In this document: positions 24,659 through 31,267 of the stretch, in pieces
Numbering within the stretch: the stretch's first letter is position 1
How the letters are laid out: every line of letters starts with the position of its first letter
Source: Marivita sp965656765
Lineage (GTDB): Bacteria; Pseudomonadota; Alphaproteobacteria; Rhodobacterales; Rhodobacteraceae
Assembly: GCF_965656765.1 (NCBI RefSeq)
Contig: NZ_CBFHLV010000037.1
Location: 1-31,894 of the forward strand
Length of the DNA: 31,894 bases
Direction of reading: 5' to 3'
The notes under the pieces: model-generated
Seen by the model: only the letters and a program-made list of their open reading frames with translations
Told to the model about the DNA's origin: nothing
The model's database searches: none
Made by a program: the position numbers and the translations under genes

Positions 24659-25152
24659 CAAAACGCACATGTCTGCCATGGCCAAACAAAAGCCTGCGCA
24701 CGACTGCCGAACCGGTGTGTAAAATCACAGACGAGATCCGCAAGATTTGGGACGATATGATCGACACCATGGAAGCGATGCCCGGTGTTGGACTGGCGGC
24801 CAATCAGATTGGCATTCTCAAACGGCTTGCTGTCGTCGATGCATCTGAGGAACGGGGCAAGGCCATACGCATGGCGAACCCGGAAGTCCTGCATGCGTCA
24901 GTGCAGCTTCATGCCCATGAAGAGGCCAGCCCAAATCTGCCTGGCGTCTTTTCCAAGATCGAACGCCCCCGCGCAGTAACTGTACGGTTCATGGGTGCCG
25001 ATGGTGAGGTTCACGAACAGGATTTTGTTGGTCTTTGGGCCACGTCAGTGCAGCACCAGATCGACCATCTGAACGGCAAAATGTATTTCGACCATTTGAG
25101 CAAAACCAAGCGGGATATCCTGTTGCGACGTGCGAAAAAGCTGAAAGCCTAG
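24655..25152 (+). CDS. Degenerate peptide deformylase paralogue 3, probably inactive
   Basis: A 165-residue deformylase-fold protein in which motif I is intact (GVGLAANQIG, 44-53) but the metal and catalytic site is not. Motif II reads EEASPNLPG, so the Cys ligand is Ser (S92) and three neighbours differ. Motif III is HQIDH (134-138): both His remain but the catalytic Glu is Gln (Q135). It is otherwise full length, with no frameshift or stop, and keeps the basic C-terminal helix. This suggests selection for a non-hydrolytic role such as binding formyl-Met, the ribosome or a partner, though that is inference. It overlaps copy 2 by 4 bases and ends 3 bases before fmt. Confidence 0.88.
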   Translation: MTKRTCLPWPNKSLRTTAEPVCKITDEIRKIWDDMIDTMEAMPGVGLAANQIGILKRLAVVDASEERGKAIRMANPEVLHASVQLHAHEEASPNLPGVFSKIERPRAVTVRFMGADGEVHEQDFVGLWATSVQHQIDHLNGKMYFDHLSKTKRDILLRRAKKLKA

Positions 25153-25155
25153 GAC

Positions 25156-26067
25156 ATGCGGATCATCTTCATGGGCACGCCCGATTTTTCGGTCCCGGTG
25201 CTCGACGCTTTGGTCGACGCGGGGCACGAGATTGCCGCCGTCTATTGCCAACCACCCCGTCCCGCAGGGCGCGGCAAAAAAGACCGCCCGACACCGGTTC
25301 ACGCTCGGGCCCAAGCGCTGGATCTTGAGGTGCGACATCCCAAAAGTCTGCGCACAGATGAGGCACAACAGGCGTTCGCTGCGCTGAACGCGGACATTGC
25401 CGTGGTCGTGGCTTATGGTCTGATCCTGCCGCAAGCGGTGTTGGATGCGCCCAAGCACGGCTGCCTGAATATCCATGCGTCGCTGTTACCACGTTGGCGA
25501 GGGGCCGCGCCCATTCACCGTGCGATCATGGCAGGGGACGCCCGGACGGGTATCTGCATCATGCAAATGGAAGCGGGTCTGGATACCGGCCCGGTTTTGC
25601 TGCGTGATACAACTCCGATTGGGCTGACCGAGACGACAGGCGAACTGCACGACCGTTTGAGTATGATGGGTGCTCAGCTAATCGTTCGCGCGCTCAGTAC
25701 CTTGGATGACCTGACGCCGGACCCGCAGCCAAAAGGTGGTGTGACCTACGCCCAAAAGATCGATAAGGCTGAGGCAAGAGTTGATTGGACACGGTCAGCG
25801 ATTGAGGTTGATCGTCAAATTCGGGGGCTGTCGCCATTCCCCGGCGCTTGGACGATGATCGGCACAGATCGCGTGAAATTGCTGGGCAGCACGTTGGCGC
25901 AACAGAGCGGGCCCGCTGGAACTGTGCTGGACGATGGCTTCACGGTTGCTTGTGGAGAAGGAGCCGTTACCATCGTTCGCGCGCAGCGAGCGGGCAAAGG
26001 TGCCCAAGATACCGAGACCTTTTTGCGCGGTTTGGCGGTTCCCGAAGGGACCCGGTTGGGAGAGTAA
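25156..26067 (+). CDS. fmt: Methionyl-tRNA formyltransferase
   Basis: Fmt formylates Met on the initiator tRNA with 10-formyl-tetrahydrofolate. The 303-residue enzyme has the catalytic triad N105, H107 and D143, matching E. coli N106, H108 and D144, within GCLNIHASLLPRWRGAAPI and GLDTGP. The C-terminal OB-like domain for tRNA is present from about 205. Pairing with def is the standard arrangement: one enzyme adds the formyl group and the other removes it. Confidence 0.97.
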   Translation: MRIIFMGTPDFSVPVLDALVDAGHEIAAVYCQPPRPAGRGKKDRPTPVHARAQALDLEVRHPKSLRTDEAQQAFAALNADIAVVVAYGLILPQAVLDAPKHGCLNIHASLLPRWRGAAPIHRAIMAGDARTGICIMQMEAGLDTGPVLLRDTTPIGLTETTGELHDRLSMMGAQLIVRALSTLDDLTPDPQPKGGVTYAQKIDKAEARVDWTRSAIEVDRQIRGLSPFPGAWTMIGTDRVKLLGSTLAQQSGPAGTVLDDGFTVACGEGAVTIVRAQRAGKGAQDTETFLRGLAVPEGTRLGE

Positions 26068-26069
26068 GC

Positions 26070-26330
26070 ATGTTCATGATCTTGATGGGCACAGTCGTGA
26101 TCGCAGGGATCGTTGGCTACATCTCAGAGAAGACGGGCTTTACCAATAACGGAATTGTCCAAAGCATTATCATATGCGTCGGTGGCGCGTTCCTTGCTTA
26201 TTTCGTACGGATCATGTTCGGCATTGGCTTTGGATCACCAGGAATGAACGCCATTGTCTCGTCGCTTGGGGCGCTTATCATCGTACCAACGCACTGGCGC
26301 TCTTCGGTCAGGGATCGGCGGCGGAGGTAA
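26070..26330 (+). CDS. Small membrane protein, GlsB/YeaQ/YmgE (Transgly_assoc)-like
   Basis: An 86-residue protein with hydrophobic segments at about 2-18, 28-50 and 58-74 and a basic tail. The pattern resembles small transglycosylase-associated (GlsB/YeaQ/YmgE) membrane proteins, but the similarity is from composition and layout, not a firm motif. The start ATG is 2 bases after the fmt stop, with GGGAGAG upstream. It is probably the first of two small membrane genes transcribed with fmt. Confidence 0.65.
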   Translation: MFMILMGTVVIAGIVGYISEKTGFTNNGIVQSIIICVGGAFLAYFVRIMFGIGFGSPGMNAIVSSLGALIIVPTHWRSSVRDRRRR

Positions 26331-26333
26331 ACG

Positions 26334-26567
26334 ATGCAAATTCTGTTTCTTCTGATCATCGGAGCTGCGGCCGGCTTTCTTGCTACGCGTGTGATGCGGA
26401 TTGAGATGAGCACGCTTGCCACCGTAATGGTTGGCGTCGCTGGCGCGTTAATTGGTGGTTTGGTCATACGGTTGCTGCTGGCTGCAACCGGAGCTGTAGC
26501 AGGCTTCGTCGGTGCTATTCTTGGGGCGATGATCGTGATCTGGATCGTGCAGAAAATGCGATCCTGA
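26334..26567 (+). CDS. Small glycine-rich membrane protein, GlsB/YeaQ/YmgE-like
   Basis: A 77-residue protein with three hydrophobic helices and frequent glycine (GAAAGFLATRVM, GVAGALIGGLVI, GAVAGFVGAILGAMIV), the arrangement seen in the GlsB/YeaQ/YmgE stress-associated family. It has GGAGG 8-12 bases upstream, inside the end of the preceding gene, from which it is separated by 3 bases. No function can be stated beyond a membrane location. It converges on the universal stress protein gene, 24 bases away. Confidence 0.65.
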   Translation: MQILFLLIIGAAAGFLATRVMRIEMSTLATVMVGVAGALIGGLVIRLLLAATGAVAGFVGAILGAMIVIWIVQKMRS

Positions 26568-26569
26568 CC

Positions 26570-26598
26570 GCGGTTCTTAGCCTAACCAGAATCACCGC
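26570..26598. terminator. Possible weak hairpin between convergent genes
   Basis: GCGG (26570-26573) pairs with CCGC (26595-26598), and TTCT (26574-26577) pairs with AGAA (26588-26591), with a 3-base bulge and a 10-base loop. It lies across the 24-base gap between two convergent stops. The stem is short and has no T-run, so it is only a weak terminator candidate. Confidence 0.3.
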
Positions 26599-27449
26599 AT
26601 GATCAGAACGGGCACCTTGCAAGACCGCAGCATTTCCGTGGTGGTTGATCCAATGATAAAGCTGCGCACCCGGCTGTGGCCATAGGCCCCCATGACCAGC
26701 AATTCGTGGTCGCCGGTCGATGTGATTTGCGCCAATACCTTTTCCGGCTCACCGCTTTCAGTCACGGTGGCTGCATCGAACCCACCCGCCTTTAGCGTTG
26801 CAGTGGCATCCGTCAGAGACTTCTGGATCGCAGGAGTGTCTTTGCCTGCAAAAACAAGCGTGACTTTCAAACCTGCGAACAATGGGCTGCGCGCGATGTA
26901 GTCGACCGCCTTGAGCGATGATGGGCCGCCATCGAAGGCTACAATAACGGATTTTATCTCTTTGAAGGCACGGTTTGCGATAAAGACCGGCTTATGGCTG
27001 GCACGGACGATCCGTTCGAGGTTGGAGCCGAGATGTTCCATCGCAAGGCCCGCTGCTTCGCCGCGTTTACCGATGACGATCATGTCGCCGGATTCTTCTT
27101 TGTCGGTGATCGTTTCGACCAAATCACCTTGGCGCAAACGGGTTTCTACAGTGATATCACCATCGCCCCGAATGATCGCCTTAGCGTCCTCCAGAATGGC
27201 GCGCCCATGTTCATGGGCAAGTTTGGCGCGAGTCGCATCCAGTTCGGACAGTTGCTCAAGCAAGGCTGTACGCGCGCCCAGCTTGATCGCACCGGATAGG
27301 TCTTGTTTCTCGACAGAGTCTCGACGACCCATCACATGGTAAACCTTGACAGTCCAATTGTTCTTGCCCGCAATCCACGCTGCATGATGGCAGACGCTTT
27401 CGGAATAGGCAGACCCGTCGACAAGGGCGATAAGAGTGTTCGTGGTCAT
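26592..27449 (-). CDS. Universal stress protein with two USP domains
   Basis: A 285-residue cytoplasmic protein with two UspA domains (about 1-155 and 160-285). The second has a clean ATP-binding motif G-2x-G-9x-GS in GAYGHSRVRSFIIGS. The first has a similar GKRG...LGS but with 10 residues between, so nucleotide binding there is less sure. Usp proteins help cells survive starvation, oxidative and other stress; tandem forms resemble UspE. It follows the SulP transporter by 12 bases on the same strand, and I infer co-transcription and a link to its regulation. Confidence 0.92.
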   Translation of the reverse strand: MTTNTLIALVDGSAYSESVCHHAAWIAGKNNWTVKVYHVMGRRDSVEKQDLSGAIKLGARTALLEQLSELDATRAKLAHEHGRAILEDAKAIIRGDGDITVETRLRQGDLVETITDKEESGDMIVIGKRGEAAGLAMEHLGSNLERIVRASHKPVFIANRAFKEIKSVIVAFDGGPSSLKAVDYIARSPLFAGLKVTLVFAGKDTPAIQKSLTDATATLKAGGFDAATVTESGEPEKVLAQITSTGDHELLVMGAYGHSRVRSFIIGSTTTEMLRSCKVPVLIMR

Positions 27450-27461
27450 GGTCGTGCCTCC

Positions 27462-28952
27462 CTAGTGGCCCAGCAATTCATCCATCGCACCAGGTTTGTC
27501 ATGAATGGCAAGCCGGTCAACAATGGTTTCAGACGCTTCGTTCAGGCCAATCAACTCGACCTCGGCCCCTTCGCGTCGGAACTTGAGCACAGCCATGTCC
27601 AGCGCCGCAACCGAGGAAATATCCCAGATATGGGCACGGCTCAGGTCGATTGTGACCTTCTCGGGGGCTTCGCGGAAGTCGAACGCCTTCATGAAGTCTT
27701 CGGACGAGGCAAAGAACAACTGACCTTCGATGGTGTAGGTCCGATGGTTTCCGTCCGGTGTGACGGTCGACCGCACACGGAAGAGCTGCGAGATTTTCCA
27801 CGCAAAGAAAATGCCGGACAGAAGAACACCGACCAGAACGCCGATTGCAAGGTTATGCGTGTAGATGACAAAGAACACAGTCGCCAGCATGACGATGGAG
27901 GATGATTTCGGGTGGTCCCGCAGGTTCTTGATCGACGACCACGAGAATGTTCCAACCGACACCATGATCATGATCGCCACCAAAGCCGCCATCGGTATCA
28001 TCGCCACGATGTCACCAAGCGCGACCACAAGGATCAGCAGGAAAAGACCCGCAACAAAGCTGGACAACCGCCCACGGCCGCCCGATTTAACGTTGATGAT
28101 GGACTGACCGATCATCGCACAACCGGCCATGCCGCCAATGAACCCGGTGGCCGTGTTGGCAAGGCCCTGACCAATACATTCCTGATTGCGGTTTGATGTG
28201 GTGTCGGTGAGGTCATCGACGATCTGCTGGGTCATCAGGCTTTCGAGCAATCCGACAACAGCTACGGCCACCGAGTACGGGAAGATAATTTGAAGTGTCT
28301 CGAATGTCAGCGGGATGTCGGGGATCAGGAAGATCGGTAAGGTATCGGGCAAATCACCCATATCGCCCACTGTGCGCACATCCCATCCCATCGCGACAAC
28401 CAAGACCGTCAGAACGATGATCGTCACCAAGGGGGATGGCACCGCTTTGGTCAAGAGTGGGAAAAGATAGATGATCAGCAGTCCCGATGCCACAAGCGCA
28501 TACGTCAACATGGGAACGCGTGAGGGATCAAGTTCAGGCAATTGTGCCATGAAAATCAGGATGGCCAGTGCGTTGACGAACCCTGTCATCACCGATTTCG
28601 ACACAAAGCGCATGACGTAGCCAAGTTTCAGAAAACCCGCGCCGATTTGCAAAAGCCCAGCCAGAACTGTGGCTGCGAGCAAGTATTCAAGCCCGTGGTC
28701 CTTGACCAATGTTACCATCAAAACCGCCGTTGCAGCGGTCGCCGCCGAAATCATACCGGGACGGCCACCAGTGATCGCAGTGATCACGGCAATCGAAAAA
28801 GACGCGTATAGACCAACCTTGGGATCAACTCCGGCGATGATCGAAAATGCAATCGCTTCGGGGATCAGCGCAAGCGCCACCACCAGTCCAGATAGCAGGT
28901 CGCCGCGGATGTTATGGGTCCATTGACGTTTGTATTGTGCAAGAGAGATCAT
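27462..28952 (-). CDS. SulP-family inorganic anion transporter with STAS domain
   Basis: A 496-residue inner-membrane transporter. The N-terminal approximately 400 residues form the SLC26/SulP membrane domain, starting LLSGLVVALALIPEAIAFSIIAGVDP, with the usual helices 3 and 10 half-helices. A C-terminal STAS domain (about 400-490) includes a DISSVAALD segment at the position of the regulatory Ser. SulP proteins carry sulfate, bicarbonate, oxalate or other anions; the substrate cannot be fixed here, though bicarbonate or sulfate are the common options in marine bacteria. It is transcribed before the USP gene. A short inverted repeat (CCGCG/CGCGG) lies in its leader at 28974-28992. Confidence 0.93.
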   Translation of the reverse strand: MISLAQYKRQWTHNIRGDLLSGLVVALALIPEAIAFSIIAGVDPKVGLYASFSIAVITAITGGRPGMISAATAATAVLMVTLVKDHGLEYLLAATVLAGLLQIGAGFLKLGYVMRFVSKSVMTGFVNALAILIFMAQLPELDPSRVPMLTYALVASGLLIIYLFPLLTKAVPSPLVTIIVLTVLVVAMGWDVRTVGDMGDLPDTLPIFLIPDIPLTFETLQIIFPYSVAVAVVGLLESLMTQQIVDDLTDTTSNRNQECIGQGLANTATGFIGGMAGCAMIGQSIINVKSGGRGRLSSFVAGLFLLILVVALGDIVAMIPMAALVAIMIMVSVGTFSWSSIKNLRDHPKSSSIVMLATVFFVIYTHNLAIGVLVGVLLSGIFFAWKISQLFRVRSTVTPDGNHRTYTIEGQLFFASSEDFMKAFDFREAPEKVTIDLSRAHIWDISSVAALDMAVLKFRREGAEVELIGLNEASETIVDRLAIHDKPGAMDELLGH

Positions 28953-29083
28953 GGATGGTTCTTTGCGAATAGGCCGCGTGACAGTCGCGCGGTCTTTGTC
29001 GGTGGCATCATGTGATAAGTGTTCTGGCAGAATGTGGGCCAGTATGACCAGCCGGGCTCACCCGTCTTAATGTTCGCTGCTCC

Positions 29084-29097
29084 CTTACCCCGGTAAG
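29084..29097. promoter_or_regulatory. Inverted repeat, possible operator
   Basis: CTTACC-CC-GGTAAG is a perfect 6-bp inverted repeat with a 2-base centre, 131 bases upstream of the SulP start and 235 upstream of the GST start. A dimeric regulator site is possible; the regulator is unknown. Confidence 0.35.
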
Positions 29098-29149
29098 TTG
29101 CAGAAGCCAAGTTGTCGCGCGCGAAACTATGCGAGAACTGCTGTTAATT

Positions 29150-29163
29150 TGCCAATTATGGCA
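29150..29163. promoter_or_regulatory. Inverted repeat, possible operator
   Basis: TGCCA-atta-TGGCA is a 5-bp inverted repeat in an AT-rich patch, 169 bases upstream of the GST start. It has the look of a LysR-type or similar dimeric site, but arms this short occur often by chance. Confidence 0.25.
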
Positions 29164-29332
29164 GTGCCGCGTTTGCAGTAAAGCATACAACGGGTCACTG
29201 GAACTCGTGTGTTGGCAAAAACCAGCGTTGGACTTCTGTGCGCTGAGCCAGAGCAATCTGCGCGGATGTGGGAGTTTTGTGAAACTGTGCAGGGCTCTAT
29301 GTCGTTCATTAAGAAATGTAGAGGAGCACGGC

Positions 29333-30322
29333 ATGGGACATCTGGATAATGGCGTTTGGAAAGACCAGTGGTACGATACCAAAAGCACGGGCGGCGCATT
29401 TAAGCGCAGCACGGCGAAGTTTCGCAACTGGATCACCGCAGATGGCAGTGCCGGTCCTTCGGGTGAAGGTGGCTTCACCGCAGAATCTGGCCGGTACCAT
29501 CTTTATGTCAGCCTTGCCTGCCCTTGGGCGCATCGCACACTAATCTTCCGAGCGATCAAGGGGCTAGAGGATCACATTGGCGTTTCGGTCGTGCATCCAG
29601 ATATGTTGACGGACGGATGGACCTTCAACGCCGATTTTCCCGGTGCTACGGGCGACACACTTTATGGCTTGCCCTTTGCGCGTGACATCTATCTCAAAGC
29701 CGATCCGCAGATATCGGGTCGGGTGACCGTTCCGATCCTCTGGGACAAAAAGCGCGAGACAATTGTGTCGAATGAAAGCTCTGAGATCATTCGTATGCTG
29801 AACTCGGCGTTTGATGGTATCACGGGCAATAGCTCTGACTATTGGCCTGAACCTCTCAAAGATGAGATCGAATTGGTAAATGAGCGCGTCTACGATACGG
29901 TCAATAATGGGGTCTACAAATCCGGCTTTGCCACGACACAAGAGGCCTATGACGCCGCAGTCGTGCCGCTGTTTGACAGTCTGGACTGGCTGGAAGCGCG
30001 CCTTTCCAAAAGCCGTTATTTGGTTGGGGATCAGATTACTGAAGCGGATTGGCGATTGTTCACAACGCTTGTGCGGTTCGATCCGGTCTACCATTTGCAC
30101 TTCAAGTGCAACCGTCGCCGCATTGTCGATTATCCAAGCCTCTGGGCCTACACGCGCGAGCTGTACCAAGTTCCAGGTGTAGCCGAGACGGTGAATTTTG
30201 ATCACATTGTGCGGCATTACCACTACAGCCACGAAACCATCAATCCGTATCGGATTATTCCTATCAATCCTGTTCTGGATTTCGATGAACCGCATGGGCG
30301 TGATCGGCTTAGGGCGGCTTAA
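29333..30322 (+). CDS. Glutathione S-transferase, glutathionyl-hydroquinone reductase type (Xi class)
   Basis: A 329-residue cytosolic enzyme. Xi-class GSTs (E. coli YqjG, yeast Ecm4) reduce glutathionyl-hydroquinones using a catalytic Cys. The Cys is C63 in SLACPWAHRTL, and nearby FxxE and the DGWTFN segment fit the family. The C-terminal all-helical domain holds DWRLFTTLVRFDPVYHLHFK, where the tyrosines that line the quinone pocket are expected. I chose ATG 29333 with GAGGAG 7 bases upstream. The last codons and stop share TTAA with the convergent receiver gene. Confidence 0.94.
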   Translation: MGHLDNGVWKDQWYDTKSTGGAFKRSTAKFRNWITADGSAGPSGEGGFTAESGRYHLYVSLACPWAHRTLIFRAIKGLEDHIGVSVVHPDMLTDGWTFNADFPGATGDTLYGLPFARDIYLKADPQISGRVTVPILWDKKRETIVSNESSEIIRMLNSAFDGITGNSSDYWPEPLKDEIELVNERVYDTVNNGVYKSGFATTQEAYDAAVVPLFDSLDWLEARLSKSRYLVGDQITEADWRLFTTLVRFDPVYHLHFKCNRRRIVDYPSLWAYTRELYQVPGVAETVNFDHIVRHYHYSHETINPYRIIPINPVLDFDEPHGRDRLRAA

Positions 30323-30681
30323 TCAATCTTGGCGTAGTGCTCGACCATCGCGGCCAAGTCCTCGGGCTGGGTCGCGCTGGGCACAAAGGCGCAGGCGTTT
30401 GAACATAGCTGAAAGATTGACCCGTCTGAAAAAAAGCTCGTGTTGGTGACGAATATGACACGGCTGTCAGGGTGCCGATAGCTCGCGTAATCCGCCACAG
30501 CGATTGCGCTGCCGCTTTCAAGAACCACGTCAAGAATGATGATCGGGTAATACCGCGCATCCAGATGATCAATCGCGCTGCCCTGATCAATCGCGATGTC
30601 CGCCTCATGTGCATGCCGATGCAAGTGGCGTCGCCACATTTGGCCAAGCTCGGCGTTGTTTTGCACGATCAGCACATTCAT
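30319..30681 (-). CDS. CheY-like receiver protein with degenerate active site
   Basis: A 120-residue single-domain protein with the receiver pattern: beta1 MNVLIVQNN, the putative phospho-acceptor D51 at the end of beta3 (IIILDVVLESG), T79 after beta4 (VIFVTN). The acidic pair that normally follows beta1 (DD) is QN here, and the Lys before beta5 (KP) is replaced (AFVPSAT). Without these residues, Mg2+-dependent phosphorylation is doubtful, so it may work as a pseudo-receiver. I chose ATG 30681; a GTG at 30702 would add seven residues. It is convergent with the GST gene, the two stop codons sharing TTAA. The partner kinase is not in the window. Confidence 0.75.
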   Translation of the reverse strand: MNVLIVQNNAELGQMWRRHLHRHAHEADIAIDQGSAIDHLDARYYPIIILDVVLESGSAIAVADYASYRHPDSRVIFVTNTSFFSDGSIFQLCSNACAFVPSATQPEDLAAMVEHYAKID

Positions 30682-30750
30682 CGGGGCAACCGGACCTTTC
30701 ACGGGACACTGCCGTCTAACTAGAGTCTGTGCTTATTAGATAATAAACAG

Positions 30751-30785
30751 TTAATATTTCCGTAAGGAATATGATCAATTCCTTA
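30751..30785 (-). promoter_or_regulatory. AT-rich promoter candidate with 8-bp inverted repeat, upstream of the receiver gene
   Basis: TAAGGAAT (30763-30770) and ATTCCTTA (30778-30785) are perfect inverted repeats around a 7-base centre that itself contains TGATCA. On the minus strand the repeat covers TTGATC (complement of 30773-30778), a possible -35 box, and TATTAA (complement of 30751-30756) lies 16 bases on as a possible -10. A regulator bound here would block the -35. Both boxes match the consensus in only four of six positions. The region is far more AT-rich than the rest of the window. Confidence 0.4.
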
Positions 30786-30868
30786 AAATAGGCGGAATAT
30801 GGCCAATAGTTTTGGTCGTTAGGCGAAGGTACATAGCCCAACAAAAGCTCCAAAAAGGAACCTATAGT

Positions 30869-31225
30869 TCAAGGGCGTGTCGGAAACCGATCACCCGAAG
30901 CGGTGATGATGGTCAAACGTCCATCCGCATCGGTGACGTACAAGTCACAACGCGAGAATCCGGTGACAAATTCTATGCAAATCGTGCTGTCAGCCATAAC
31001 GGTGAAATAGCCGTAGCCGGTGCCGCCTTCGTCTGCATAGGTGTAGGTGTATCGCCCGTCTTGGTAAAATCGCGACTGACCATCATCGAAAAAAGTGATG
31101 GTTGAGCCCCGAAGCTGCGCATCGAGCGTGGTTTGATCAAAAAGACTGTCGGTGCCACGCGGTGCCCAATCTTGCGCGAATACAGAGATGGGGATCAGGC
31201 TAAAGGCGAAAACAAATCTGAGCAT
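30869..31225 (-). CDS. Small secreted protein of unknown function
   Basis: A 118-residue product starting with a clear signal peptide (MLRFVFAFSLIPISVFA, then QDW), cleaved after Ala by signal peptidase I. The mature part is about 100 residues, rich in Tyr, Thr, Asp and Gly, with repeated strands such as RYTYTYADEGGTGYGYF, which suggests a small beta-sandwich or barrel. Two cysteines (in ICIEF and RCDLYV) could form a disulfide. I recognise no family. It starts 42 bases after the smc stop; a GTG at 31255 is a less likely start because it spoils the signal peptide. Confidence 0.65.
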   Translation of the reverse strand: MLRFVFAFSLIPISVFAQDWAPRGTDSLFDQTTLDAQLRGSTITFFDDGQSRFYQDGRYTYTYADEGGTGYGYFTVMADSTICIEFVTGFSRCDLYVTDADGRLTIITASGDRFPTRP

Positions 31226-31267
31226 GAGGACAGTGTAAGACCAAACGCTTTGCACGCAGACACACGT

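Larger units (their letters stand above)
28953..29332. other. 380-base divergent intergenic region between SulP and the GST gene
   Basis: No gene with support is seen here. A frame on the plus strand is open from 29129 into the GST gene, but its sequence (Cys-rich, no family match) and lack of a Shine-Dalgarno sequence argue against a longer GST. The region must hold two divergent promoters; I see no convincing -35/-10 pair. It contains three small inverted repeats: 28974-28992 in the SulP leader, 29084-29097 and 29150-29163. Confidence 0.6.

Noticed and set aside
29129..29332. An open frame giving a longer N terminus to the GST protein
   Set aside because: The 68 extra residues are Cys-rich with no family match, there is no ribosome-binding site at 29129, and GAGGAG directly precedes the ATG at 29333.
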